From NCBI GenBank assembly GCA_051846895.1, contig JBPYCQ010000009.1, positions 75,050 to 139,049 of the forward strand: a stretch of DNA of 64,000 nucleotides, in the 5' to 3' direction. This stretch comes from CALKAL01 sp051846895 (GTDB taxonomy: Bacteria; Bacillota; Bacilli; Bacillales; Alkalibacillaceae). The notes below the pieces were generated by a model. It was given only the letters and a program-made list of their open reading frames with translations. It had not been told where the DNA came from and made no database searches. Position numbers and translations under genes: made by a program. This document shows, one piece after another, positions 35,598-43,833 of this stretch; the first letter of the stretch is position 1, and each line of letters begins with the position of its first letter.

Positions 35598-36962
35598 GTG
35601 TCGGAAGTATTAACTCAAGATCGAATGCCACCACATAATATAGAAGCGGAACAAGCAGTCTTAGGTGCGATATTTTTAGAACCAAGCGTCATTGTTCCTG
35701 CAAATGAAATTTTATTACCAGAAGATTTTTATCGTGTGAGCCATCAACGAATTTTCGAAACGATGGTTAGACTTACAGATAAAGGTGAACCAATCGACTT
35801 AGTAACAGTAACAAATGAATTATCTGAACGCGATTTATTAGGTGAAATTGGTGGCGTTTCGTACTTAACAGATTTGGCTAATGCTGTTCCAACAGCAGCT
35901 AATATTGAATATTATGCTAGAATCGTCGAAGAAAAATCGACGCTTAGAAGAATTATTCAAGCAGCAACAAATATCGTAACCCGGACTTTTGAAGAAAGTG
36001 ATGAAGTCTCAGAAATATTAGATCATGCAGAAAAGACAATCCTAGAAGTGTCACAAAATAAATCTTCTGGAAAGTTCAAGAATATTAAAGATGTACTGAT
36101 TGATGTCTATGATAATATTGAACAACTACATCATCATGATGCTGAAGTAACAGGTGTACCAACAGGATTTAAAGATTTGGACCATATTACATCAGGCTTT
36201 CAGAAAAACGACCTCATCATAATAGCCGCTAGACCGTCAGTCGGTAAGACAGCGTTTGCCCTTAACATAGCACAAAACGTAGCCATCCACGCCAGTGAAA
36301 ATGTCGCGATATTCAGTTTAGAGATGGGTGCAGAACAGCTCGTCATGCGTATGCTCTGTGCTGAAGGAAACATAGACTCCCAACGACTTCGTACAGGAAA
36401 ACTTATCGAAGAAGATTGGGGAAAACTGACGATGGCGATGGGAAGCTTATCAGATGCAGGTATTTTTATTGACGATACACCAGGAATAAAAGTAAGTGAG
36501 ATTCGCTCAAAGTGTAGACGATTAAAACAAGAACACGGATTAGGAATGATTTTAATCGACTATTTACAGCTGATTCAAGGAAGCGGAAACAGTCGCGAAA
36601 ACAGACAACAAGAGGTTTCAGAAATCTCAAGAGCACTAAAAGCACTAGCCCGTGAATTAGAAGTTCCTGTTATTGCCCTATCACAGCTATCACGTGGTGT
36701 TGAACAACGACAGGACAAGCGTCCAATGATGTCTGACATCCGTGAATCAGGAAGTATTGAGCAAGACGCTGATATTGTAGGATTTCTGTACCGTGATGAT
36801 TACTACAACCAAGAATCAGAAAAAGAAAACATCATTGAAATTATTATCGCAAAGCAACGTAACGGCCCTGTAGGAACAGTCGAATTAGCATTTGTTAAAG
36901 AATATAATAAATTTGTGGATTTAGACCGTAGATACAGTGATGCCGATATCCCGTCCGCCTAA
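35598..36962 (+). CDS. dnaB: replicative DNA helicase (DnaB family, called DnaC in Bacillus)
   Basis: This hexameric ATPase unwinds DNA at the replication fork. The N-terminal domain starts with PPHNIEAEQAVLGAIFLEP. The RecA-like domain has Walker A in ARPSVGKTAFALNIA, Walker B in MILIDYLQLIQG, and DIRESGSIEQDADIVGFLYR. It starts at a GTG after GAGGGGG. The length of 454 equals that of B. subtilis. A 21-bp-pitch repeat array starts 20 bases after its stop. Confidence 0.97.
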   Translation: MSEVLTQDRMPPHNIEAEQAVLGAIFLEPSVIVPANEILLPEDFYRVSHQRIFETMVRLTDKGEPIDLVTVTNELSERDLLGEIGGVSYLTDLANAVPTAANIEYYARIVEEKSTLRRIIQAATNIVTRTFEESDEVSEILDHAEKTILEVSQNKSSGKFKNIKDVLIDVYDNIEQLHHHDAEVTGVPTGFKDLDHITSGFQKNDLIIIAARPSVGKTAFALNIAQNVAIHASENVAIFSLEMGAEQLVMRMLCAEGNIDSQRLRTGKLIEEDWGKLTMAMGSLSDAGIFIDDTPGIKVSEIRSKCRRLKQEHGLGMILIDYLQLIQGSGNSRENRQQEVSEISRALKALARELEVPVIALSQLSRGVEQRQDKRPMMSDIRESGSIEQDADIVGFLYRDDYYNQESEKENIIEIIIAKQRNGPVGTVELAFVKEYNKFVDLDRRYSDADIPSA

Positions 36963-36982
36963 TACAAAGAAGCGGCTGACGA

Positions 36983-37138
36983 TTGTTTAAACATCGTTTG
37001 TAATTGTTCAAAGAAGGGGTGCGATTGTTCAAAGTTGACGTGTAATTGTTCAAACTGGGCTTGTGATTGTTCAAAGTTGGAATATAATTGTTCAAACGTG
37101 CCTAACGATTGTTCAAAAATTGGTTATGTTTGTTAAAA
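36983..37138 (-). repeat. 21-bp-pitch array, core TTTGAACAAT, reverse orientation (8 units)
   Basis: On the plus strand TTGTTCAAA (first unit TTGTTTAAA) occurs at 36983, 37004, 37025, 37046, 37067, 37088 and 37109, with a decayed copy (TTGTTAAAA) at 37130. Every step is exactly 21 bp. This is the reverse complement of the core in the array before mnmE, 17 kb away. The bases between cores vary from unit to unit. It lies between dnaB and a strong bidirectional hairpin. Confidence 0.9.
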
Positions 37139-37156
37139 GATAAAGGCATTAAGTTA

Positions 37157-37190
37157 AAAGCTTGAGGTAATTTAGGTTACCTCAAGCTTT
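37157..37190. terminator. 14-bp bidirectional terminator after dnaB
   Basis: AAAGCTTGAGGTAA and TTACCTCAAGCTTT form a perfect 14-bp stem with a 6-base loop. It stands between dnaB and the convergent accessory cluster and can serve both strands. Confidence 0.85.
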
Positions 37191-37254
37191 TGATTTATTT
37201 AATCTTATAAAATTTTCAATTGAAGCGTTGCTATTTTTTAGAATGTGTATTTAG

Positions 37255-37674
37255 TTATGTTAATTGTGTATCTTTCAAATTTTCCTTTAAAACCCCTGTC
37301 TCGATGTAACTTCTAATCAATTTCCAAACATCGTTCTCATTTCTTTTGAACGTCTGAAAAAACAAACTAACATGGTCTAGTTTCTTTCCGTCAATTACTA
37401 GAGTAGCTGAGATAATTGCCAGCACTTCATCTTGTCTAAGAGGAATAATGGAAACCTCACGTAAATCCCATTTGTGATCTCCCTCTTTTATGAAATTAAA
37501 TCCTTGTTCCCAACCAGTAATTGCTTCTTCGTAACCGAAATCAACTATCTCACCATTTGATATTTCTCTTGCTTTATAATCTCTAGATATGATTTGTTTC
37601 ATATCTATTAAAGATGACCTTTTCCAAATGTCTAAATAGGTATTGAAGAATCTACGAAATGAATTATTTTTCAT
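37255..37674 (-). CDS. NTF2-like (SnoaL/DUF4440-type) small protein
   Basis: The 139 residues have the helix-then-curved-sheet pattern of NTF2-like proteins: an N-terminal helical part (FRRFFNTYLDIWKRSSLIDM, then the DYKAREISNGE strand) and alternating strands ending DVWKLIRSYIETG. Enzymes and binding proteins share this fold, so no reaction can be assigned. AGGAG lies 10 bases before the ATG. It is the last of three leftward genes, of which the other two look damaged. Confidence 0.6.
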   Translation of the reverse strand: MKNNSFRRFFNTYLDIWKRSSLIDMKQIISRDYKAREISNGEIVDFGYEEAITGWEQGFNFIKEGDHKWDLREVSIIPLRQDEVLAIISATLVIDGKKLDHVSLFFQTFKRNENDVWKLIRSYIETGVLKENLKDTQLT

Positions 37675-37737
37675 TAAAAATAATCTCCTGACTTATTTTA
37701 TTTATCTATTGGTTAATAGTTAGTGACTATATAAAAA

Positions 37738-38108
37738 CTATTTAATTAATTCACTTAATTGTAATTCAGTTATCGTCCCTTGGTGAAAATAAAGTTGCCA
37801 TCTACCTTCTATAAGTTTCCATATAGAACTCCGTAATGTATTACGATTTCTAGTAGTATCAGTAATAAGATAAGTCGCCAAAACAACATCGTGAGCTAAT
37901 GGGTGTATTTCATAATTGTGTAGAGACATTTCAGATAAAACAACTCCACTTTCTAGACACTCTTTTTTATCAAACATTCTACCTGAACTACCTATTTCAA
38001 AAAATCATCAGCGAGTACTTTATCTAGTTTATCTCTACTTTTGCGAATTTCTAAATTAATGTGGCTTTCCTCTAGTTCTTTCAATTGAGCCTTTAAATTT
38101 GTGTTCAT
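37738..38108 (-). pseudogene. frameshifted DUF4440 protein gene
   Basis: A start with AAGGAG (ATG 38108) opens MNTNLKAQLKELEESHINLE and continues to LDKVLADDF, then meets a stop after TTG AAA. Adding one A to the A6 run at 37999-38004 joins this frame to the next, giving DDFFEIGSSGRMFDKKE, a textbook DUF4440 motif, and continuing to a normal end (FHQGTITELQLSELIK). The two halves together make about 123 residues, the family size. A one-base deletion, or less likely a sequencing error, explains it. Confidence 0.8.
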
Positions 38109-38154
38109 AACTTTCTCCTTTACTAGTTATTGATCATTTATAACACACTATTAT

Positions 38155-38532
38155 TTAATTAGTATTTGTAACATCAATATATTTGTTAAAAGATCGAACA
38201 AATAATATGCCAGATAATGCTGTAAGTAATATTTGAACCTCTGCAATTTTAAATATGTCTAAATAAAATGGAGTTCCTAAACCAAACCATTTGACCCAAT
38301 ATACCCTAGGAATAAAGCTCACAATCACTAATAAAATTGCGGGAATGAGAAGCCAGTTAACACGGATATTTCCTTGAATAATATTTAATAAAGCTCTCCA
38401 TTCAATCAACATACCAAAAAAAAATGCCCATAAACTCATTTTCAAGAGTGGAACTTGCGGTTTATCCATAGTGTCTGTTGATTTTTGCACTTCCCAATAC
38501 GTATCAGTCATTAAATAAAGCAGTACTAACAT
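38155..38532 (-). CDS. small membrane protein of unknown function, start codon apparently lost
   Basis: The frame encodes three or four hydrophobic segments (MSLWAFFFGMLIEW, WLLIPAILLVIVSFIP, and IAEVQILLTALSGILFV). The listed ATG starts inside what looks like a first helix. Upstream in frame are 14 more codons (ISKRLIINVFVVIA) beginning with ATC at 38574, which stands 9 bases after AGGAG, where an ATG would be expected. The ATG may have mutated to ATC, or a rare ATC start is used. I do not recognise the family. It heads the leftward accessory cluster. Confidence 0.5.
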   Translation of the reverse strand: MLVLLYLMTDTYWEVQKSTDTMDKPQVPLLKMSLWAFFFGMLIEWRALLNIIQGNIRVNWLLIPAILLVIVSFIPRVYWVKWFGLGTPFYLDIFKIAEVQILLTALSGILFVRSFNKYIDVTNTN

Positions 38533-38746
38533 AGCGATGACTACAAAGACATTAATTATTAACCGTTTACTGATGAAGAATCACTCCTAAGAATTTAATA
38601 AAATAAATCCTCTATAGTTGAAACAGCGTCATCTAAATAGTAACACAATATTCAGGCTATTTTATATACAGGATAAAACTGCCAAGCAAACGATTGTTTA
38701 GCTAAAACTTTAAACTTTTCGCAAAAAATATTCATTACTGATTTAT

Positions 38747-38882
38747 TTATCAGCCAAATTTGAATGATTATCAGCCAATTTCGAGAGCTTCTCGGCCAAT
38801 TTTGCAGGATTATCAGCTAATTTCGGGAGTTTATCAGCCGATTTTAGGAATTGTCAGCCAATTTATAAATTATCAGCCAAAC
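38747..38882 (+). repeat. ~21-bp-pitch array, core TTATCAGCCAATTT (7 units)
   Basis: TTATCAGCCAA or a close variant starts at 38747, 38768, 38789, 38810, 38831, 38851 and 38870. The first four steps are exactly 21 bp, the last two 20 and 19. The core is unrelated to the TTTGAACAAT arrays but pitch, unit number and degenerate spacers are the same. It stands in the 650-base gap between the leftward membrane protein gene and purA. Apart from this array and the PurR site I see nothing in that gap. Confidence 0.85.
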
Positions 38883-39134
38883 ATAGTTGACTCCTAACTT
38901 AATACTCCTTCTTTGCATCTACATAAACTCACGGCTTAACTTGTGAACTTTATATCGTTATCTTTGGATATCGTATTATATGATATGACCTATTCAATAA
39001 GGGGAAATTAACCAGCACCCTCTTCAGTTGGTTCAGGTAACCCCTTATTTAGCACTTCGTCAGCGTATTATTAAAATAATTTGGAGAAAAATGAATATAA
39101 CAGTGTAACTCACACCAAACACAAAATTATGGTA

Positions 39135-39178
39135 AAACACGGACTATTAATATAATTTGCGAAATAATGTTCGATATT
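39135..39178 (+). promoter_or_regulatory. candidate PurR control region of purA
   Basis: AAACACGGACTAT (39135-39147) and the inverted AATGTTCGATATT (39166-39178) resemble two opposed PurBoxes, each with a few mismatches to AWWWCCGAACWWT, separated by 18 bases. The Bacillus PurR operator has this arrangement with 16-17 bases. It lies about 75 bases before purA. Confidence 0.5.
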
Positions 39179-39251
39179 TACCTTGTATAAATTAGTTTTC
39201 GTTGTTAAAATGTTGTTGGTAGATTAATTTCTTAATATTAGGAGGACACAT

Positions 39252-40535
39252 ATGACAGCAACAGTTGTAGTTGGAACTCAATGGGGCGATGAAGGAAAAG
39301 GTAAAATTACCGACTTCTTGGCAGAGCATGCACAAGTCGTTGCGAGATATCAAGGTGGAGACAATGCAGGTCACACTATTCAATTTCATGGTAAAACATA
39401 TAAACTACATTTAATTCCTTCTGGGATTTTTAATAAAGATAAATGGTGCATACTTGGTAATGGTATGGTCATTAATCCTGAAAAGTTATTAAGCGAAATG
39501 AATTATGTTAAAGAAAACGGTGCATCTTTAGAGCATTTGCGTATTAGCAACCGTGCACACATCATTATGCCATACCATATAGAATTCGACCGATTACAGG
39601 AAGAGTTTAGATTAGAGAAAAAAATAGGCACAACAAAAAAAGGTATTGGTCCAGCTTATGCGGATAAAATTAATCGTATCGGCATACGTACGGCTGATTT
39701 ATTAGACGAGGAAATTTTAACTGAAAAAATTAAAGACCAAGTGTTGGAAAAAAATTATTTATTAGAAAACGTCTATAAGGTTGAGCCAATCAATGTTGAA
39801 GAAATTGTAAATAAATATGTTCAATACGGAAAACAGCTTGAACCTTATATTACTGATACCGCGGTATTATTAGAAAAAGCAATCAAAAATGGAGAAAACG
39901 TCTTATTTGAAGGTGCTCAGGGCGTCATGCTTGATATTGATCACGGTACTTATCCATATGTCACATCTTCAAGTACATCAGCTGCAGGAGTAGCTGTTGG
40001 AAGTGGTATCGGCCCGAACTTAGTTGAACGTGTTATTGGTGTCTCTAAAGCTTATACAACACGTGTTGGTGACGGACCATTCCCAACTGAACTTATTGAC
40101 CCAATTGGTGATCAAATAAGAGAAGTTGGTCGAGAGTATGGGACAACGACCGGCAGACCACGAAGAGTTGGTTGGTTTGATGCTGTTGTAGTTAATCATG
40201 CTAGAAGAACAAACGGTATGACAGATATATCGCTTAACTGCTTAGACGTCCTATCTGGCATTGAAACGTTAAAAATATGTACAGGCTATGAATATAACGG
40301 TGAAGTCATTGAGTATTATCCAGCAAACCTAAAAATGTTAGAAGCGTGTCAGCCTATCTATGAAGAATTAGAAGGATGGGATGAAGACATTACAGGTGTT
40401 GAAAGCTTTGAACAACTCCCTAAAAACGCTCAACGTTATCTTGAAAAAATAGAAGAACTAACGGGTGTTGATATCGCAATTTTTTCAGTAGGTCCAGATC
40501 GTAAACAGACGATTGTAAGAAAAAAGTTATATTAA
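39252..40535 (+). CDS. purA: adenylosuccinate synthetase
   Basis: PurA joins IMP and aspartate using GTP, the first committed step to AMP. The N-terminal GTP-binding motif is VVGTQWGDEGKGKITDFL, and GGDNAGHTI follows. GTTKKGIGPAYADK and TTTGRPRRVGWFDAV are family signatures, and the length of 427 is typical. AGGAGG precedes the ATG. It stands alone with its own terminator and a probable PurR-controlled promoter, and lies upstream of two tRNA genes and the walRK operon as in Bacillus. Confidence 0.98.
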   Translation: MTATVVVGTQWGDEGKGKITDFLAEHAQVVARYQGGDNAGHTIQFHGKTYKLHLIPSGIFNKDKWCILGNGMVINPEKLLSEMNYVKENGASLEHLRISNRAHIIMPYHIEFDRLQEEFRLEKKIGTTKKGIGPAYADKINRIGIRTADLLDEEILTEKIKDQVLEKNYLLENVYKVEPINVEEIVNKYVQYGKQLEPYITDTAVLLEKAIKNGENVLFEGAQGVMLDIDHGTYPYVTSSSTSAAGVAVGSGIGPNLVERVIGVSKAYTTRVGDGPFPTELIDPIGDQIREVGREYGTTTGRPRRVGWFDAVVVNHARRTNGMTDISLNCLDVLSGIETLKICTGYEYNGEVIEYYPANLKMLEACQPIYEELEGWDEDITGVESFEQLPKNAQRYLEKIEELTGVDIAIFSVGPDRKQTIVRKKLY

Positions 40536-40542
40536 AAAATTA

Positions 40543-40580
40543 CAGGAAGATCATATTTAAATGACCTTCCTGATTTTTTT
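40543..40580 (+). terminator. purA terminator
   Basis: CAGGAAGATCAT and ATGACCTTCCTG form a 12-bp stem with one wobble pair, followed by a run of T. Confidence 0.9.
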
Positions 40581-40664
40581 CTCATAAAAGAAGTAGATTT
40601 TCATTAAAAACTATTGATTCTAGTTGCTATGTTATGATAATATAAACGCTGTCCGATAAATTTT

Positions 40665-40741
40665 GGTCCGGTAGTTCAGTTGGTTAGAATGCCTGCCTGT
40701 CACGCAGGAGGTCGCGGGTTCGAGTCCCGTCCGGACCGCCA
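40665..40741 (+). tRNA. tRNA-Asp (anticodon GTC)
   Basis: A 77-base cloverleaf is clear: acceptor stem GGTCCGG with CCGGACC, D-arm with AGTTCAGTTGGTTAGAAT, anticodon stem CCTGC with GCAGG around loop CTGTCAC (anticodon GTC), T-arm GCGGGTTCGAGTCCCGT, discriminator G and an encoded CCA. Confidence 0.98.
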
Positions 40742-40799
40742 TTAGTTTTTGTATACATATTGATCACTTGGATAAAATAAAAACAGGTATGCATAATGG

Positions 40800-40930
40800 A
40801 ATTCTTAGTGTCATCATCAGTGTAGGCTTTGCGAGGAGCGCGTGCATCACCGAACTAACATGCAACGCAACGAGCACATTACATCCACGAAATACTACGA
40901 CACGCTGCGAAGAAAGACGCAGTTATAATA
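40800..40930. repeat. GC-richer non-coding segment between the tRNA genes
   Basis: The stretch between tRNA-Asp and tRNA-Phe is richer in G and C than its flanks and holds near-repeated words (GCGAGGAGCGCGTGCATCACC, GCAACGCAACGAGCAC, GACACGCTGCGAAG). It looks like a decayed copy of a dispersed Bacillaceae intergenic repeat. No gene or stable RNA is recognisable. Confidence 0.4.
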
Positions 40931-40947
40931 ATTTAAAACAATAATAC

Positions 40948-41023
40948 GGCTTGGTAGCTCAGTCGGTAGAGCAAAGGACTGAAAATCCTTGTGTCGGCGG
41001 TTCGATTCCGTCCCAAGCCACCA
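40948..41023 (+). tRNA. tRNA-Phe (anticodon GAA)
   Basis: A 76-base cloverleaf: acceptor GGCTTGG with CCAAGCC, D-arm TAGCTCAGTCGGTAGAGCA, anticodon stem AGGA(C) around CTGAAAA (anticodon GAA), T-arm GGCGGTTCGATTCCGTC, discriminator A and encoded CCA. Confidence 0.98.
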
Positions 41024-41043
41024 TTTGAAAATTCATAACATAG

Positions 41044-41071
41044 CACAGGATTTTAAGTTCTGTGTTTTTTT
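41044..41071 (+). terminator. tRNA-Phe terminator
   Basis: CACAGGA and TTCTGTG form a stem followed by a run of T, 20 bases after the tRNA. Confidence 0.8.
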
Positions 41072-41165
41072 ATTTTATAGTACATTTTAAGGCTTTTGTA
41101 TTAATAAACAAGTGGCCGTGACACTATTATGTCATTTTATGTAATTTGAATGGTGCAATCGCATT

Positions 41166-41182
41166 ATTACAATAGTTTTACA
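41166..41182 (-). promoter_or_regulatory. candidate WalR box upstream of the M23 peptidase gene
   Basis: ATTACA-N5-TTTACA on the plus strand is TGTAAA-N5-TGTAAT on the minus strand, a full match to the WalR consensus TGTWAH-N5-TGTWAH. It lies about 240 bases before the start of a cell-wall hydrolase gene, the usual class of WalR target. Nothing else is evident in the 350-base gap after the tRNA terminator. Confidence 0.5.
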
Positions 41183-41420
41183 ATTGTATATAAAATTCTG
41201 ATAAATTATTTTTGAAAGGTGTAAAATGTAACTAAAATTATCTAAACATACACTCTTTTTTCTATAATTTTCTAGTTATTATACAAGTTCTTTACAAACG
41301 GACAAGAAAGGTTTATTTTCTTTAATAAACTATGGTAGATTATCATTATGTGATAGAAAAATAGACAAAATTGATAGCTTCTAATTTATAGAGATAGAAG
41401 AAAAGATGGAGGAAGAAACC

Positions 41421-42947
41421 TTGAAAACATTGTTGGGATCACTTAGAGAAGGTTTTACCAAATTCAAAGCTAAATTAAATCGACCCTTTAAAATAGCAAT
41501 CACTACGACAATTGGTGCTAGTATTGCAGTAGGTTCAGTATATGCAGACTCATCAGAAAATAATAGTTTAGAAGAAATATTTCACGTTTATGTTGATGGA
41601 GCCTATTTAGGAGTTGTAGATAACAAAGAAAACGTGGAACAGTTCATAAAAGGAAAAGAAACAGAGCTTGAAAAACAGTATAACGGAGTAAATCTAGTAC
41701 CTGGTCAAGATATTCAGTTTTTAAGAGAATATGTTTTTTATCCAAAAGATGACACAGAAGCAATTATTGCACAACTAGACCAAGACATTACGTTCTACGC
41801 TGCGGCAGTCAAACTTCAATTAGAAGATAAATTAATTGGATATGTAAAAGATTTAGATGATGCAAACAAAGCATTAAATCTTGTAGTAAAGAAATACTTA
41901 CCTAAAGGTCTTGACGAAAATCTAGAATTTCTGAAAAAAGAAGATAACGAAATTAGAAAAACTGCTTTATTAGATATGCTACCAAATGAAGTCAATTTAG
42001 AAACAGATAAAGAAGAAAAAGAAATTGAATTATCAGATGGAACTGTCGTATTAGATGTAGGATTAACTGAAAACATTGATTTTACAGAAGAAAAAGTAGA
42101 TCCGAATCAAATATTATCCGTCGAACAACTACAAAAACTATTAGAACGTGGAACAAGAGGTAAAAAAGTACATACAATCAGTGAAAATGAAGTACTTGGT
42201 CAAGTGGCACAAAAATATGATTTATCTTTACAGAAGTTATTTGATTTAAATCCTGGTTTAAATGAAAATTCAATCATTCAAGTAGGACAAGAAGTTTATG
42301 TTGAAGATGAAAAACCATATGTAGATGTCACATATACAGTTGAAAAAACTGAAGATGAGTCAATCGATTATGAAATTGTATATAAAAATAGTGATTCGTT
42401 ATATAAAGGCGAATCAAGAGTAGAACAACAAGGTGTAGAAGGTAAAAAACGTGTAACATACCATGTAACTACGAAAAACAATGAAGTTATATCTAAAGAG
42501 AAAATTGATGAAGAAGTTATAAAAGAGCCAACAGAAAAAATAGTGTTACAAGGAACTAAAGTGATTTCATCAAGAGGAACAGGCAATTTTGCTTGGCCAA
42601 CTTACGGTGGAAGCATTACGAGCTATGTCGGCTACCGCTGGGGAGCATATCATAAAGGAATTGATATTGCAGGAGTAAGTAATCGCACAATCATGGCTGC
42701 AGATAACGGTGTTGTAACTTTTGCAGGCTGGGATGGTGGCTACGGAAATAAAGTCGTTATTAACCATAATAACGGATATAGAACGGTTTATGCTCATATG
42801 TCATCAATCAAGGTAAGAGCAGGCCAAACCGTAAGAAAAGGACAAGCTCTAGGAATCATGGGAACAACAGGGAATTCAACCGGCGTTCACTTACATTTCG
42901 AAATGTATAAAAACGGTGCGCTAGTCAATCCATTAAATTACTATTAA
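41421..42947 (+). CDS. secreted M23 peptidase with LysM and G5 domains
   Basis: This is a probable peptidoglycan endopeptidase acting outside the cell. After a hydrophobic signal or anchor segment (IAITTTIGASIAVGSVYA) and a long variable region come a LysM repeat (VHTISENEVLGQVAQKYDLSL, then QKLFDLNPGLNENSIIQVGQ), a G5 domain (about residues 310-385) and an M23 domain with HKGIDIAG and HLHFEMYKNG zinc ligands. ATG 41406 lies on the ribosome site itself (GATGGAGG); TTG 41421, 8 bases after GGAGG, is the better start, giving 508 residues. It sits directly upstream of walR, the regulator of such hydrolases. Confidence 0.92.
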   Translation: MKTLLGSLREGFTKFKAKLNRPFKIAITTTIGASIAVGSVYADSSENNSLEEIFHVYVDGAYLGVVDNKENVEQFIKGKETELEKQYNGVNLVPGQDIQFLREYVFYPKDDTEAIIAQLDQDITFYAAAVKLQLEDKLIGYVKDLDDANKALNLVVKKYLPKGLDENLEFLKKEDNEIRKTALLDMLPNEVNLETDKEEKEIELSDGTVVLDVGLTENIDFTEEKVDPNQILSVEQLQKLLERGTRGKKVHTISENEVLGQVAQKYDLSLQKLFDLNPGLNENSIIQVGQEVYVEDEKPYVDVTYTVEKTEDESIDYEIVYKNSDSLYKGESRVEQQGVEGKKRVTYHVTTKNNEVISKEKIDEEVIKEPTEKIVLQGTKVISSRGTGNFAWPTYGGSITSYVGYRWGAYHKGIDIAGVSNRTIMAADNGVVTFAGWDGGYGNKVVINHNNGYRTVYAHMSSIKVRAGQTVRKGQALGIMGTTGNSTGVHLHFEMYKNGALVNPLNYY

Positions 42948-42960
42948 AAAAGTATATTTA

Positions 42961-43000
42961 AATTAACCTCTACTTATAAAAAGTAAGAGGTTAATTTTTT
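42961..43000 (+). terminator. M23 peptidase gene terminator
   Basis: AATTAACCTCTACTT and AAGTAAGAGGTTAATT form a nearly perfect stem followed by T6. Confidence 0.92.
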
Positions 43001-43016
43001 ATATTAATATGAACAA

Positions 43017-43033
43017 TGTTATGTTTATGTTAC
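43017..43033 (+). promoter_or_regulatory. candidate WalR box upstream of walR
   Basis: TGTTAT-GTTTA-TGTTAC is an exact match to TGTWAH-N5-TGTWAH, about 88 bases before the walR start, and is followed by a further TGTTAT four bases on. It suggests autoregulation of the operon. Confidence 0.55.
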
Positions 43034-43120
43034 AAGCTGTTATCAATATGTAAACAGACATTTCAATTAGAATGTTGTAAAATAAAGGGAGACTTAAATC
43101 CATTGAGGTAGGTGTCTATA

Positions 43121-43828
43121 ATGAAATATAAAGTATTAGTTGTAGATGATGAAAAACCGATTGCAGATATATTACAATTCAACTTAGAAAAAGAAGGCTA
43201 TGAGGTCGTTTGTGCATACGACGGAAGTGAAGCGATTCGTCTTGCAAAACAAGAAGAACCAGATCTCATTCTATTAGATATTATGTTACCTGAAAAAGAC
43301 GGCATGGAAGTTTGTCGGGAGATTCGTAAAGAATATCACATGCCTATTATTATGTTAACAGCTAAAGATTCAGAAATTGATAAAGTACTAGGCCTAGAGC
43401 TAGGGGCAGACGATTATGTTACTAAACCATTTAGTAACAGGGAGTTAATCGCACGCGTCAAAGCAAATTTAAGGCGAACACAGACAGAAGAAGCAAACAA
43501 CCAAACACAATCTACACCGAACTTAAAAATTGGCTCACTTGAAATTAACCGTGAAAATTATTCAGTTACACGTAACGGTGAACCAGTTGATTTAACACAT
43601 CGGGAATTTGAACTTTTATTATATTTAGCAAGACATATTGAACAAGTGATGACACGTGAACATTTACTTGAAACCGTATGGGGATATGACTACTACGGAG
43701 ATGTGAGGACGGTTGACGTTACGATTAGAAGACTCCGTGAAAAAATAGAAGAAAACCCTAGCAATCCGAACTGGATCGTCACACGGAGAGGAGTCGGCTA
43801 TTACCTTCGCAACCCTGAGCAGGAGTAG
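43121..43828 (+). CDS. walR: response regulator WalR (YycF)
   Basis: WalR is the essential OmpR-type regulator of cell-wall hydrolase genes. The receiver domain has the acidic pair VVDDEKPIAD, the phosphoacceptor Asp in LILLDIMLPEKDG and the conserved Lys in DDYVTKPFSNREL. The winged-helix domain contains LTHREFELLLYLARHIEQV and TVDVTIRRLREKIEENP. ATG 43121 after AGGTAGGTG gives 235 residues, equal to B. subtilis; an upstream GTG is rejected. It heads a six-gene operon ending in htrA. Confidence 0.98.
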   Translation: MKYKVLVVDDEKPIADILQFNLEKEGYEVVCAYDGSEAIRLAKQEEPDLILLDIMLPEKDGMEVCREIRKEYHMPIIMLTAKDSEIDKVLGLELGADDYVTKPFSNRELIARVKANLRRTQTEEANNQTQSTPNLKIGSLEINRENYSVTRNGEPVDLTHREFELLLYLARHIEQVMTREHLLETVWGYDYYGDVRTVDVTIRRLREKIEENPSNPNWIVTRRGVGYYLRNPEQE

Positions 43829-43833
43829 ATTGG

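Noticed and set aside
19686..37138. The 21-bp arrays as CRISPR
   Set aside because: Cores are only 9-13 bases and spacers about 8-12 bases, far too short, and no cas genes are present in the window.
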